A DNA stretch of 64,000 bases from Gonatopus flavifemur (GCA_018340375.1 JAFFJZ010000031.1:992001-1056000), one strand, 5' to 3'. Positions 12,105-24,788 are shown, numbered from the stretch's first letter. A program made the numbers and translations. Notes: generated by a model from the sequence alone, not told the origin.

Positions 12105-13180
12105 GTAGATGTACAAAAATCATTCGATAATGTTGATTGGGAGAAGATGTTTACGATTCTGAAAAGGGTGGGAATCAATTCCAGGGATAGGAGAATAATA
12201 TATGAATTATATAAGAATCGAACCGCAATAATAGAAATGGAAGGTCAGAAAGGAGAAGCACAAATTAGAAGAGGGGTGAGACAAGGATGCTCACTATCGC
12301 CACTGATTTCCAATTTGTATATAGAAGGAGCAATGAACGAAGTGAAGGAGCAAGTGCCATTGAAATTACAGATTCAAGATGAAAATGTAAGCATGTTGAG
12401 ATTTGCGGATGACATAGCTATATTAGCTACGAGTGGTGCTGAGTTAGAAAATACTCTCAAAACTATGAAAAGAATATTACTAGACAAATATTGTATGAAT
12501 ATAAATAACGACAAAACAAAATTCATGATTTGTACACCAGCGAAAACATCAAGAAGAAGATGCAGAGACAATTCAGCAAGTCAAGGAATTTAAATATCTA
12601 GGAAGCATAATTACAGAAAACGGTAAAAGCGAAAGAGATATAAGAGCAAGAATAGCACAAGGGAAACAGGCTTTCCACCAAAAGAAACAGTTACTATGTT
12701 CGAAGAATATTAGCTTAGCAGTAAGGAAGAAATTCTTGAAGAGTTACGTTCGGAGCACGGCATTGTATGGTTGCGAAACTTGGACAATTGGAAAAACGGA
12801 CCAACGAAGACTTGAAGCTTTTGAAATGTGGTGTTATAGAGAGATGCTGAGAATAAAGTGGATAGAGAAAGTAAGAAATGAAGAAGTACTTGAGAAGGTG
12901 AATGAAAAAAGAAGTCTCTTGAGACAGGTCGTAAAAAGAAGAAGTAATCTGATAGGACACACATTAAGGCATGATAGCCTATTGAAAACAATATTGGAAG
13001 GAAAAATGGATGGTAAAGCTTGAAGAGATAGACCTAGATTAAGTTATATGAAGCAAATTATACAAGATAAGGGCTGTCGTAGATATGCAGAAGTTGAGCG
13101 GTTAACGGATAATAAACAGGGTTGGAGGATTCCATCAAACCAGTCATAAGACTGATTACTTCATGATGATGATGATTTGT
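12105..13180 (+). pseudogene. non-LTR retrotransposon (APE-type LINE), 5'-truncated reverse transcriptase
   Basis: The copy starts inside RT motif A (VDVQKSFDNVDW at ~12105), continues with RRGVRQGCSLSPLISNLY and the catalytic motif RFADDIAIL (near 12400), then frameshifts near 12545. Past the shift the frame reads KEFKYLGSIIT and the typical tail RRLEAFEMWCYREMLRIKW, and stops at 13021. In-frame remnants (CRRYAEVERLTDN) persist to about 13150, where the copy ends in a TGATGATGATGAT run. This is the LINE family commonly annotated in insects as 'endonuclease-reverse transcriptase'. The endonuclease and N-terminal RT are missing because of 5' truncation during target-primed reverse transcription. 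The FADD catalytic pair is intact, but the frameshift makes the copy dead. Confidence 0.85.
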
Positions 13181-13477
13181 ATTGATACTATATGACAAGA
13201 AAACGAAAGTACTAATAATACTTGTAGATTCGAATCAACATTTGGTGCAAATATCACAGACGTTTTTGCGATACAATATCACAGTGAATAAAGCAATTCG
13301 TGTCATTGATGTGCTCAAACAATCTGACGAGTGAGAAAGTGGCGCACGTTTGTTCCAGTCACAGAAAGAGAATGATTTACTGTTAATGCATACAGTCGCA
13401 ATTCAATGTATGCTATGACCATGTGTTTGATAAGTTTATGAACTTGATGTGAGGAGTCTTCAATAACGAACATATCC

Positions 13478-14630
13478 TCAACAAGCATATTCAAGCTCAG
13501 CAAATGAATCCTTTTTAGTTGAAAGCAGATGCTGAGAAACGGTTGAAGTGAGGATAGCAGGGAAATTGGATTCGGCCGGAGGTTTACCAAGATTGGCGTT
13601 GCAGGATATGCGGAAAAATTGTTCGGTTACGATGCAGATAGTGATAACGCTTTTTGAAGGAACGATTAAGCCTCCTCGACTCTTCAATTGGATGACAGCA
13701 ATTTTATTGTGTCGATTTAAGGAAGCATCGGAGCTTGCAATAGTTTTGCACGCATTCAAACATTCTGAACATTTTATCTTTCGTTTAATTTCCCGAACAA
13801 TAAACCCCGCGATGTATCCTATTGTTTGTTCGGTGAATACACTAAGACGCTGCGTCAAAGTCCATGAAAATTGCACAAATTCAGACATCACATCGGAAGA
13901 ATCGACATTTTCGTCGAGAGCGTATTTTTTAATGACTTTGAGATTGTCTATTCCGTTACAAACATCCACATCGTATTTATCTACTTTTGCGACCGTAGTT
14001 TTAGATGAAGAAACGTGTTAGATGGATGTATTGTCTATAGCGCAGACATTGCCTGTAGAAATGTAAAGATCATGTCGTACCAAAAGCCGTTTGAATGCTG
14101 AAATAAATTGAGCTGCTGTAGGGTTAGGACACCAGCCACTTCTATTGCGAATCGCGCAAAAAAATAACTCCAAGTGGTCCTGACTCATTTTGTGAGTCAG
14201 TAAATATGTCATGCGATAGTTACCCGATTTGACATACGTATCACACACATTTATTGCGGATAATACGGCTGCATAAAAACCAAGAAATCCTGTTTTTCGT
14301 CGAGACGAATGTATCGGGGTACCATCTGCAGTACGTAAAGAAACCAAATATTCCATTTCATTCAAACTGCGCGGACGCCATGTTTTTTCATTTATATCCT
14401 TCAGTGGTTGTTTTAGATCCTTGCCCCAGGGGTTTCTAATATTTAAGAAATCAAAAATTAAATCGACGCAACGAACAAATTTAACCGTGGCTTCGTATCT
14501 TTGGAAAGCTGGCAGCTTTAAAACGGTCCAACAAAATTCCTTGGCATCAGCCACACTGCGACTAAAAGTTTGAGCAGCTAAATAAACTCTCATTATTGAT
14601 TCTTTGAAGTCAAAGTGAATAAACCGTAAT
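13478..14630 (-). pseudogene. P-element-like transposase, C-terminal half
   Basis: On the minus strand a frame of ~191 codons (14593 to a TAA at 14018-14020) contains MRVYLAAQTFS, a KTGFLGFYAAVLSA block and the hallmark LLTHKMSQDHLELFF..IR. After the single stop the same frame resumes for ~163 codons with TIGYIAGFIVREIKRKIKC and ECLNAC, ending at 13478. These are conserved C-terminal blocks of P-element/THAP9-type transposases. The THAP zinc finger and GTP-binding part are not visible upstream of 14630. Degenerate remnants of the extreme C-terminus continue in other frames to ~13330. No P-type terminal repeats were found. The one-stop lesion over ~370 codons suggests moderate age. Confidence 0.85.
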
Positions 14631-15007
14631 TTATTATCAAGTCACAATCCTTCTTTTTTTCCAATAATTGCTGAATTTTCGATGTACGACCATTAGGGTG
14701 GGCCGAAAAACCAAAATTTTTGAAATCCGGAACGTAATAGTGCGGAAAAGATGGTCTGGAGGAACACAAATCGAATGAAATTCGAAACAAATTGAATGAA
14801 AAGATCATTCAAATCGGTCAACATTTGACCCTCGCGCATCGAGCTTGAAGTTTTTCAGTTTTTACAATTTTTGGCGAATGCAATATATTTTCTAAAAAAT
14901 ATTATATTTTTTGAAAGAGTTTATATTTCCTTATTCAGTGTCAGAAAATGATTGTCAAGCATACAAACATAGTTAATAGTGTTGGATTGATGTATAAATG
15001 AATAAAT

Positions 15008-16010
15008 AAAGATATATATGGGGCATTCTTTGTGAAATCGGCCACCCCCCCTGCACATCTCAATTGTGAAGATAGAGATCTCGGAGACCAATCAAAATTT
15101 TCGTTGAAGTGTCTACTTTTCATTGCCGTATGGTGTTTTTTGAACATGGCGGCCATTTCGCCAATATGGTGGCTGAAACGAAGGGGAAACGTGTTGAGAA
15201 TAATCAAAACCAGTCCTAGAAATATGATACGTGGGTGTTGGATAGTTCTGTGGACTGAGGCATGTAATTCGAGTCTTCCGCATTAATTGCATGCGGTTGG
15301 AATACTGAAATTGCAAATGGCGGATCCAATATGGCGGCCGGAAATTCAAAATCGCTTCGAATTTTTTGAAACCTGAGGAAAGGGGGTTCTTCGGGTCGCT
15401 GATGACGAATCCGAACTCAGATTTCCGGAATTACAAATGACGGATCCAATATGGCGCTCGGAAGAATTATGAATCCCTCAAATTTGCGAAAACATTGTAT
15501 TACTGGAGTTTTTGGGGTCGTTGATCAAGAATCCAGACTCGAATTTCAGGAATAGCGAATTACTAATCCAATATCGCGGTCGAAAGAATTATAAATCGCT
15601 CGAATTCGTGGAAACATTGTCATACTGAGGTTTTCGGGGTCGTTGATCAAGAATCCGGACTTGGAATTCCGAAATAGCGAATGGGTAATCCAATATGGCG
15701 GTCGGAAGAGTTATCAATCTCTTGAATTTGTGGGAACAATGTCATACTGAGATTTTTGTGGTCGCTGATAGACATTCGAATCCGGATTCTCGGAATTATG
15801 AATGGAAAATTCGATATGACGGTCTGGATATGAGGACTCATCCGTTCTCTGACGTAAATCTTTGTTCCGAGAAAGTCCTGGTCGTTCATTATGAACTTGT
15901 GGTTAGATTCCAGAAACCAGAACGAACGCACCACGTTCAATGATTCGCAAGCACATTTGATATGATGGAAACGAATATTATGTCAATTTCAGGAATTATT
16001 TGGGGTCTGG
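15008..16010 (+). repeat. left long inverted arm with ~122-bp subrepeats
   Basis: About five tandem subunits start near 15301, 15427, 15549, 15671 and 15791 (spacing 120-126 bp). Each carries a GGAAT..CGAATG..GGATCCAATATGGCGG-like start and a GGGGTCGTTGATCAAGAATC-like core. The outer 250 bp (15008-15260) are unique and match the inverted segment 24789-25025. The inner part matches 19130-19960 inverted. Frames crossing the arm are translations of the repeat and not genes. Confidence 0.8.
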
Positions 16011-16271
16011 TCACACAAATTCACGAACTTTCAATAGACTCCCTTCCAATGAAACTCCTTGCAAATCTTCCTCGAACCAAACCATGGATACTGCTGATTT
16101 TTGACTTGTGAATTTGTGTATTCAGGCTCCAAGCTGTCGGCAACGGCATAACCCAATGTGCACCACGAGGAGGTTGCGCGATCAGACTTTGCACATCGAG
16201 TGGCTCTGAAAAGGGCCGTTGATTGTCACATGTCTCTCAATTAACACGTCCGCAACTACGGGTACATCACC

Positions 16272-17357
16272 TCATGGTCGTCTATTTGGCCACCATACTC
16301 TGTTTTGTTCATCGTTAGGGTACCTTTTGATGAGCACTTCATTATCGGATCCTATCAAAAACCCATGGTTTTTCAGAATCTCAGGTACAGGTTGGGCATT
16401 CTCGAATCGTTTGTTGAGTGTCCGTCTCATCTTTTCGTAAAATACTTCATCATAGTACATGATGCTTATGGTTTCAAAATGACTCCTTGCCCAGCTGTAG
16501 AGTTTTTGGGGCGTCAATATAGCATTTTGAGGTTTGGCAGTCAGACTCGCTCTGTATGCTTCTCTTTTGAAAGTAGCACCGATCCCGTCACAAGCACCTT
16601 CACCATGAGCAGTTGCACTGTATTGCCATTCAGCGTCAATATTGAAATCTTCTTTGTGATGGACTAAATCCGCGATTTGAAATTTATTTTCGAAGTGCTG
16701 CTTTGCTCCGTCACTGGTATGAATAATCTTATTCACTTTTTTCACATTGCGTTGAATTTCAGGAATTAACAAGGTCTGGATAGCATAAACAGCGGAAGTG
16801 TCGTGTTTTAAACTTTCAGATAAGAATACATAACTCTTGTGCTCAATGTCGCGCCCTTCCTTATAATAATGAATGGCAGGGAACACAGTGCATTTGTCGC
16901 TATTGAAATGGAATGCTTGTGAGGCATCCTGGCAAACATATGCGTAGTTCTCAGGAAAATAAAAAAAAACCAGCACTTCGCCATCGCGAAGATTGTGTTT
17001 TCGTTCTTGGATAGAAAGACTCTGTTGCTCAGAGATGAATGAATGAGGTTTGAGGATTGTCAGTTTTTCACACAATTCAAGTATAAAATCATCAATTTCC
17101 ATTACTTCTGTTTGTAGAATTGGACGATCCGTTGCTGTCCAAACTGAATATCGAATATCTGTGATGAATGGATTCTCCAGTAGATTATGTAATTTCTCCG
17201 AGAACTGCGAAACTCCTGGACAGTCATCACATGCGTCTAGATAACAATCAGCACAAGGTCTCTCACAAACAATTTCATCGAGGCAGTCTTTGTAATTAGT
17301 TAGTGGCTTTTGTGTATTCAACGTCAGCTTTTGAATATCAATTGCATCCAACATCAA
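16272..17357 (-). pseudogene. uncharacterised transposase-like protein, C-terminal part
   Basis: A 361-codon minus-strand frame includes a Cys cluster (CERPCADCYLDACDDC, about residues 30-45), a QSLSIQERKHNLRDGE segment, a FPENYAYVCQDASQAFHF block and HTSDGAKQHFENKF..HHKEDF..AEWQYSA..GEGACDGIGATFKREA near residues 225-285. I know the last block from a large family of uncharacterised arthropod and cnidarian proteins that look transposon-derived. SDGA and AEW may hold catalytic acids, but I cannot name the superfamily. It overlaps the end of the N-terminal frame (17354-18031) in a different frame, so either a frameshift or a lost intron separates the halves. The sequence runs into the inverted arm at its 3' side. 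Confidence 0.6.
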
Positions 17358-18031
17358 TTTCGGATTTTGATGTATTGTGCAAACACAAGCGTTCGCTCTC
17401 CATCAATTTTCACAGAAATGACATCTTTCGATGCAGGCATTATCCTGCTATTCATGTCATTCGTATAAAATCCATGTACTTTTTCTAAAGTTGTTTGAGA
17501 GAGTTTTCTCCCCTCCCTTGCAATACTATCGGGTAAAATGCCAGCTTTCATCTCCAATTCCTTTGATTTGTTGGTCAAATATCGCGTTGTAACAAATTCT
17601 TGGGCGATTTTCCTTGCACTCCAAGATGATGGGGCGATAGTTAAAATTTGTAATTTCAATGGATTGTTGGGTTCCAAGGTTGAAAATTTCTCCTTGAGCT
17701 CATCCAGCATTCCTTCCAGTTCAATGTCTCTGTTCGTGCGTGTATCATTGAGACCTTCGTGTGTTTCATTCTCCAATCGAACATCCATTCTCATAGAACT
17801 CTCAATACTACAAATATTTTCACCGCTATCATTCGATTCATGAACCACATCGTCATTTTGTAACTTGTCCGATGAACCCTTTTTTATACATGCAGCACAA
17901 ATCCTCGAATTCGCGCATAAGTCAGGAAATTGCTGTAACATGACCTCCGATATCTTCCGTAAATTTCTACCAACGTGCCCGGCAGTTTTGAACGGATTTG
18001 CATATTGGTCCGTTCGGAGAATTCGCGGCAT
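17354..18031 (-). pseudogene. uncharacterised transposase-like protein, N-terminal part
   Basis: A 225-codon frame begins MPRILRTDQYANPFKTAGH at 18031. It has a possible zinc-binding CANSRICAACIKK (residues ~38-50), a Ser/Asp-rich linker and a central LEGMLDELKEKF predicted helix. It then has SSWSARKIAQEFVTTRYL and REGRKLSQTTLEKVHGFY, a plausible DNA-binding helix region. It ends IKIRN-stop exactly where the 361-codon downstream frame begins, two positions out of frame. I read the pair as one gene of ~585 residues broken by a frameshift. The inverted copy at 18230-19103 confirms both parts belong together, because it carries homologues of the N-terminus and of the mid-region on one strand. 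Confidence 0.55.
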
Positions 18032-18229
18032 CGTGTATTAGATGATCAGATGAATCAGATGAAAATATGCGAACTCCTTGTACGGTTTTATAAGTTAAAA
18101 CACGAAAACTTTGAGGTTTAAACGTCGCGAACATTCTTAAAGTAACAATGTGAAACGATAAATAACAGGAGACGAGAAAAACAATGGACGTTACAATGAA
18201 ACCACATGAAATCAGGTGCAGCCATTACT

Positions 18230-19103
18230 GAACAATACACTGTCAGTTGATAAGAATCGATTTAACGCATTCATTCGTTTATTTTCAGCTGATTTATTCG
18301 ACATTCTGATATACGAAGCCGTGAATTCTCCAAAAAAGCCAATGATTTATTCACTCAAAACAGCCGCACACAATGGTAGAAATTCGCGAAAGATATCGGA
18401 GGTCAAGTTACAGGAATTTCCTGACTTATACGCGAATTCCAGAATTCAAGCTGCATGTATGGGAGGAGGTTCATCGTACAAATTACGAGATGACAAGGTG
18501 GTTGATGGATTGAATGATAGAGGTGGAAATATTGAAAGTATTGAGAGTTCGATTGTGCAGGAGTTTCGCAGTTCTCGGGAAAATTACATGATCTACTGGA
18601 GAATTCATTGATCACAGGTATTCAATATTCAGTTTGGACGGCAACGGATCGTTCGGCTCTACGAACAGTAATGATGAAAATTGATAATTTTATACAACAA
18701 TTGTGCAATAGACTGACAATAAAACACAAATACTCAAACCTCATTCATTTATGTCTGAGCGACAGAATCTTTTCATCCAGGAACGGAAACACAATCTTGG
18801 CGATGGCGAAGCACCGATCACGTTTGATTCTTTGAGAACTAAGTATATGTTAGCCAGGATGCCTCAGAAGCATTTGAATTTCGATAACGAACAATGCACC
18901 GTGTTTCCTGCTATTTATTATCACAAGGACGCGATGTTGAGCACAAGAGTTACGTATTCTGATCAGAAAGTCTAAAACACCACACCTTCGCTGCTGATGC
19001 TATTCAGACTTTGTTAATTTCTCAAATCCAACGGGATGTGAGGAAAATGAATGGGATTATCCGTACCAGAGACGGAGCGAAGCAGCACTTCGAAATCAAA
19101 TTC
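18230..19103 (+). pseudogene. inverted, internally deleted copy of the transposase-like gene
   Basis: On the plus strand KTAAHNGRNSRKISEVKLQ, FPDLYANSRIQAACM, TGIQYSVWTATDRSALRT, SERQNLFIQERKHNLGDGE, FDNEQCTVFPAIYYHKD and TRDGAKQHFEIKFQ match successive parts of the minus-strand gene at 18031-16272. A large middle segment (linker and KLSQTTLEK region) and everything after KFQ are deleted, and frames change at least three times. Similarity also covers ~100 bp upstream of the start, so the two copies diverge from a shared 5' region around 18190. The head-to-head layout makes the pair a fold-back structure. Confidence 0.75.
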
Positions 19104-19129
19104 CAGGATGAGTGTGATCAGGCCCCAAA

Positions 19130-20005
19130 TAATTCTTGGAATCAATATAATATTCGATCCCATCATATTAAATGTGCTTGCGGATCATTGAACGTGGTGC
19201 GTTCGTTCTGGTTCCCGGAATCTGACCTCAGGTTCATAATGAACGACCAGAACTTCCTCGGAACAAAGATTTACGTCAGAGGATGGATGTTTCCCCATAT
19301 CCAGACCGTCATATCGAATTTTCCATTCATAATTCCGAGATTCCGGATTCGAATGTCTATCGGCGACTCCAAAAATCTCAGTATGACATTGTTTCCACAA
19401 ATTCAAGAGATTGATGATTCTTCTGACCGCCATATTGGATCACCCATTCGCTTTTCTGGAAATTCGAGTCCGGATTCTTGATCAGCGACCCTAAAAACTT
19501 CAGTATGCCAATGTTTCCGCAAATTTCAGCGATTTATAATTCTTTCGAGCGCCATATTGGATCCGCTATTTGTAATTCTAGAAATCTGAGTTTGGATTCG
19601 TCATCAGCAACCCAAAAAACCCCCTTCTCCAATGTTTCAGGAAATTCGAAGCAATATTTCAATTTCCGGCCGCCATATTGGGTTCGCCATTTGCAATTCC
19701 GTAAATCTGGGCTCGGGATCTTGTTTCGCGACCCCAGAAACCTCAGTACGACAATTTTTGACCAAATCCAAGAGATTTATAATTTTTCCGACCGCCATAT
19801 TGGATCCGCCATTCGTAATTTCGGAAATCTGAGTTCGGATTCGTCATCAGCGACCCGAAAAACCCCTTCCCACAAGTTTCGAGAAATTCGAAGCAATTTT
19901 GAATTTCCGGCGGCCATATTGGATCCGTCATTTGCAATTCCAGTATTCCAACCACATGCAATCAATCCGGAAGGCTCGAATCACATGCCCCAGTCCACAG
20001 AACTA
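19130..20005 (-). repeat. right inverted arm, inner part
   Basis: This segment is an inverted copy of about 15250-16010. It carries the same subrepeat core (CGCCATATTGGATCCGCCAT) roughly every 120 bp at about 19430, 19550, 19670, 19795 and 19910. It ends at CCACAGAACTA, where the 4.8-kb element begins; the arm resumes at 24791. Confidence 0.8.
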
Positions 20006-20160
20006 CCCGAGTAAAAATGAAAACTCCTGCAACACGTCTGCACTAGTCCCGCACTTATATTCACGCCCGTAACACTCCCGCAACAGATCCGAAAATTCGT
20101 GAGATTCTTGGTTCAAAATCAAAGCGCCCATAACATACCCGCACCAGACCTGTACGCATA

Positions 20161-20190
20161 TACAGGGTGATTCAAAATTCCCGCACTCTT
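20161..20190 (+). repeat. CAGGGTG-type transposon end (single)
   Basis: ATACAGGGTGATTCAAAATT begins here after TATA. A very similar start (CAGGGTGACTCAGAACGTC) forms the ends of the fold-back at 35094-36752. No partner end was found downstream, so this is either a truncated element or a coincidental end. Confidence 0.35.
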
Positions 20191-21569
20191 TTTTGGGAGT
20201 AGATTCCTGATGAAATTCTAAAACGATTTGTCCTTTTGCACAATGTTCTCCGACGCATAATTTCCGAGATATAATTAATTAAAGTTGACTAATTATGAGG
20301 TGGATCCATCGGTCATTCAGGAGCGTCATAACAGAACAAGAGAGGAAGGTGCTTGCAGAGGGCGCTCATACGATCAGCTGATCGGTATAATCGATACGAT
20401 TTACCAACATACGAATCGGTAAATTTTCTATGTAGAACGATTGAATTCGTCGACACTGTGGAAAAATTGATTATTGTCATGAATTCTTATCACGATATGC
20501 TGTAGGTGAAAATTGTGATTTCAGTGATGATTTTTATTACGCAGACAAATGTAAAATAGTGTTATTTCGTAGGGATAGGGATTCAAGTGGGAGAAAAAAG
20601 TATAACTACTCGTTTTCAATCAGAATTTTCATGTAAAGAAGAAAACATGAGAATTTTCATTCATCCGATATCCAATTTGAACGGTTTGATTAGTAAGTTT
20701 AACACAAGAGATTGGATTCCGAATCCTGTATTCTGATTGGTCGAGAATCAATGTATGTTAGATCAATTCTTGGACGTTTCAAATGATTCTTCTGAAGAAT
20801 GTGTTTTCGACTTATCACAACCACAACATTGAACAATGATGAATTTATTCGAATTCACCCCTTTTACATCATTCGATGATTATAAAGGGTTTATCGAACG
20901 TTAATAACTTACTTCAACTTGCAGAATCCATCAATTTCGACGAAAATACAAGGTGTGACATCGTATACGACCCAATCATTGCACTTGATTGACATTGTAA
21001 TCACATACGGTTTGTTGAGCTTAAATCAACCATTCGTGATACGAATCAACCAATCAGGTGACAGCTCGAAACAGTTTCATTTAAAGCACGTATGACTTCA
21101 AAGGGCATATTGTTATTTCAAATGGAAAAAGAATTGTCCTTGAAGATTAACCAAATCCGTCCCTTTTAGGACGAATACATTTTCTAAACGTAGAAACGCG
21201 CTCGAACTTGCACACAATTTGAATTGGATTCTGATTTGAACATGAATGATCTTGGTACAAATACAATGGAATGGATTGATACAAATTATTTTTCCCAAAA
21301 TTTATATTGGTTTTCCTCTTACATCCATTACGCCAAGAGTAGGAGTTGTAATTTGGTATGAAACATTCCGACAAACTTTGAACGTGAGGACCCAGTCATT
21401 GCATGGTGTTATAGTGTATGAAGCAATGAAATCATAATATCGCTGTATATATACCTTTCTCAATCAATGAAGATGGGATGTATAAAGTGATATTTTGATC
21501 TTATTGCTTTATTTTCGAATAATTTGTCAGAAAAGATTTGGCTCGGGTTGCATCGTCGGGATGGCTGAG

Positions 21570-22290
21570 TATCCCCTTAAGGGCTTTCGAACGTGGTAGA
21601 ACTATGAATACGTAGGTACACAAATACAGAATATAGGTATAGTCTAAGCGAGAAAAACTTTGCGCCAAACGTTTGTGTGAAATAGAAATTGATGTGAAAT
21701 TTAAAAAATATTTTACCATAGTGCTTACCCGGGATTGCGCCGTGAACATAAATCTAGCAGTAAAATTACTCTCCATTCCCTATGAAAAATTCGTGAATAC
21801 GCGAGATGATTTGACATTTCGTCGTCACCATGTTGATATTGAAAATATCTTCAGATGCAAGTGGCAGCTGCGTTTCAAAGTAACCATTTGATTATTTTTT
21901 ATTATATTCAAAATTTCAAGGTTTTCGAAATAATCAATCGATTGATGGAATTTTTCAATATTGCACATGATTTATCGTAATAGAACTTATATGTATATAC
22001 CAATGAAACTATTCCGCATGGAAAAATTACATTACACTTCCCATGAACCCTTCATAAATGTGATTGAATTGGGATCGATTAGTTTGGTTATCATCCCGAA
22101 TAAAATTTGATCGACAAAATTTTTATTCATTTATAAAAAAAGAGGACCATTTGTTCAGAGAAAGAACGATCTTTGATTATGATGAACGAATTGTACGTGT
22201 AACGGTCAATTACCGATACATCGTTTTCTCCACATTATTGTACATACGATTATGTAAAATATTGATTTCATACACACATGCATAGTCCAC
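21570..22290 (+). repeat. inner inverted arm, left
   Basis: It matches 23640-24340 in inverted orientation over ~700 bp, from the CCTTAAGGGC side through a 72-codon frame and a 73-codon frame (MNWDRLVWLSSRIKFD). The right arm carries nearly identical frames on the opposite strand. The shared frames are a by-product of the duplication; they lack any known domain. Confidence 0.75.
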
Positions 22291-22439
22291 GGGAAATGCA
22301 ACCCAATTTTTACACTGGAATATTTGTTTATGCGGAATAAAATCAACGATATACATTATCACTTTCACAGCACATTATGGGGTGAAATTGTAGAAAATTC
22401 ACAATTGAAAGAAATTTTTTTTGTTATTCTGAACATGGT

Positions 22440-23520
22440 AATGAAAAAAATATTCACTCCAAAACGTCGCTTTTGACTGCATTTTGCGATATTCTCAAAA
22501 GCAACACGGCGACGGCGAACTGTCAAATCGTCTCACGTATTTACGAATTTTTTACAGGAAATAGAGGTAAAGCCCACACTGAGAGACATTCATTATCAAA
22601 AAATACTGGTTTTCCCATTAGTCGGGGGATATACTTGACATAACGATTTTATATACCTGGCTTGAGATCACAAATTGATGAGAAAAAACAGTAATTTTTC
22701 ACGCTCCGAAGTTTGAAAATTAAAACCAGAGAGAGATGAGAATTCATGTTGAAAAACAGTAATGTTTTATAATGTTTCATACAAGTTGTAAACGAAAATT
22801 CTTAATTGATGACACTGATATGAATTGAAAACCATCCCATTCTCAAGATTGTTGCGTGGCTTCGGGGAAATAAGCCAGGTTTGTGATCACGAACAATGAT
22901 GTTCGATGCCGGTGAGGATAAAATTTTTTTTTCGATTAAAATAACGCCATAAAAAATTACTGATATTCCCCATCAATTTGTAATAATTGTCAAGTATATC
23001 CCTCGTCTACTGACAAAAACCAGGTTGTTTTAATGATGAATTCTTCTCAGTATAGGTAAACACTGGGCAATCCCAGGTAAGAACAGTGGTATAATATTTT
23101 TTCGTATCAATTACTATTCCGCACAAACGTTGGGCGCAAAGTAGCAATTGAGATGAAATTTGAAAAATATTACAACATAGTGCCTAGAAGTACGCCTTGA
23201 ATATGAATCCAGCGGTGGAATCCAAGGGCGTATCCAGGGAGGGGGGGGGGTCCAAGGGGTCCGGACCCTTCCCCCCAAATCCAGCATTTTTTCGTTTTTT
23301 ATATATCTATATATTCTGTATATATAGATATACATCCTTAAAATAGGCCCCTTCCAAAAAAAACTTCTGGATATGCCCTTGGTGGAATCATTCTCGATTC
23401 ATATATGTAAAGAAAAATTCGTACATACGTCAGACGATTTGACATTCCGTCACCGCCATGTCAAATTTGGAAATATCGTGAAATGAAGTTGGAGGTTGCG
23501 TTTTGGAGAAACCTAAACAT
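22440..23520. repeat. inner degenerate palindrome
   Basis: GTCAAGTATATCCC..CAG-type sequence occurs on the minus strand near 22560-22640 and on the plus strand near 22990-23070. The GATTTGACATT..CGTCACC block occurs inverted near 22500-22560 and direct near 23430-23460. A third and fourth copy of this block lie in the flanking arms, so one sequence appears four times in alternating orientation. Confidence 0.6.
23223..23381. mobile_element. 159-bp hAT-type MITE
   Basis: Terminal inverted repeats CAAGGGCGTATCCAG and CTGGATATGCCCTTG are flanked by a perfect 8-bp target duplication GTGGAATC (23215-23222 and 23382-23389). Eight-base duplications and CAAGGGCG-like ends are typical of hAT-related MITEs. 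It contains a G-tract (23240-23250) and TATATA-rich centre. It was inserted into the inner repeat of the 4.8-kb element, so it is the youngest layer of this nest. Confidence 0.93.
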
Positions 23521-23639
23521 TCTTTCTATGGTCAGAATATCAAAGTTTTTTCCATGATTATAAAGCTCTTCAAAAGTTCACACTGTAAAACAAAATATGT
23601 TGTAAAAGTGTTGTAACGTATATGGTTGACATGACTTAT

Positions 23640-24340
23640 CATAAAATACATTTCAGTATCAAAATTATGTCATATTTCACGTGAACTATACTTTTTTGAA
23701 TGACATAAAATTTTAACATAAACGTACGTAGAATTATAATCAAAACGATGTATCGGTAATTGACCGTTACACGTACAATTCGTTCATCATAATCAAAGAT
23801 CGTTCTTTCTCTAAATAAGGGGTCCTCTTTTTTCATAAATGAATAAAAATTTTGTCGATCAAATTTTATCCGGGATGATAACCAAACTAATCGATCCCAA
23901 TTCAATCACATTTATGAAGGGTTCATGGGAAGTGTAATGTAATTTTTCGATGCGGAATAGTTTCATTTGTATATACATATAAGTTCTATTACGATAAATC
24001 ATGTGCAATATTGAAAAATTCCATCAATCGATTGATTATTTCGAAAACCTTGAAATTTTGAATATAATAAAAAATAATCAAATGGTTACTTTGAAACGCA
24101 GCTGCCACTTGCATCTGAAGATATTTTCAATATCCACATGGTGACGACGAAATGTCAAATCGTCTCGCGTATTCACGAATTTTTTACAGAGAATGGAAAG
24201 TGATTTCACCGCTACATTCATATTTATGGCGCAATCCCAAATAAGCACTATGGTGAAATATTTTTTAAATTTCACATCAATTGCTATTTTGCACAAAAGT
24301 TTGGAGCAAAGTTTTCCTCGCTTTAACTATACCTATGTGC
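23640..24340 (-). repeat. inner inverted arm, right
   Basis: This is the inverted partner of 21570-22290, with scattered substitutions and small indels. Its outer boundary is at the GGGGCCCTTAAGC sequence near 24385. Confidence 0.75.
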
Positions 24341-24788
24341 TATATGTGTGTCCCTACACATTCACAGTTCTACTGTGCTCGGGGCCCTTAAGCACGCATT
24401 GCAACAGTAATTTCGACATTTGCGGGTCTGGTGCGGACCTGGTACAGCTCTATTGCATGCATGTTCTGGGCTTGGTGCGGTCTTGGTGCGAACACGTTCC
24501 GGGATTTATCGTCCATCGTCATTCACTGTGTGCGGGTTCAGTGCAGCTATGGTGCAATCGTGTTGCGGGTGTACGGTTCGCCAAACGGCCTTGGTGCAAA
24601 CGTGGTGCGGGCGTAATCATTTTTGTGTGCAGGAGTGCTGCAGACTTGGTGCAGGCATATACGGTACTGTGATGGGCGTGGTGCGGGTGCTTACAGTATT
24701 ATTGCGGGTTCAGTACAGATGCGCCCGCAACACATCCGTAACAGTACCGTATATTTTCATTTCAGCAATTGAAAAGTTTTAACTCGGG

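Larger units (their letters stand above)
20006..24788. mobile_element. 4.8-kb inverted-repeat element inserted in the right arm
   Basis: The ends read CCCGAGTAAAA and CCCGAGTTAAAA (inverted). The uninterrupted sequence GAACTATCCAACACCC is visible in the left arm (inverted, near 15240). Here it is split into GAACTA (ending 20005) and TCCAACACCC (from 24791). The TA before the element and CA after it fit a 2-bp TA duplication with one change. Subterminal CCCGCAAC/GTTGCGGG-type words repeat at both ends (20025-20110; 24420-24760). The interior holds two large inverted arms and an inner palindrome but no transposase I can recognise, so it appears non-autonomous. Confidence 0.75.

Noticed and set aside
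15647..15943. 97-codon frame shared with 19185-19481
   Set aside because: It is a translation of the ~122-bp arm subrepeats in inverted positions, not a conserved protein.
21545..21590. Possible tRNA-Leu/Ser start (GGGATGGCTGAGTATCCCC)
   Set aside because: The first ~20 bases resemble a class II tRNA 5' end, but no box B at suitable distance and no acceptor closure were found; it lies at the edge of an inverted arm.
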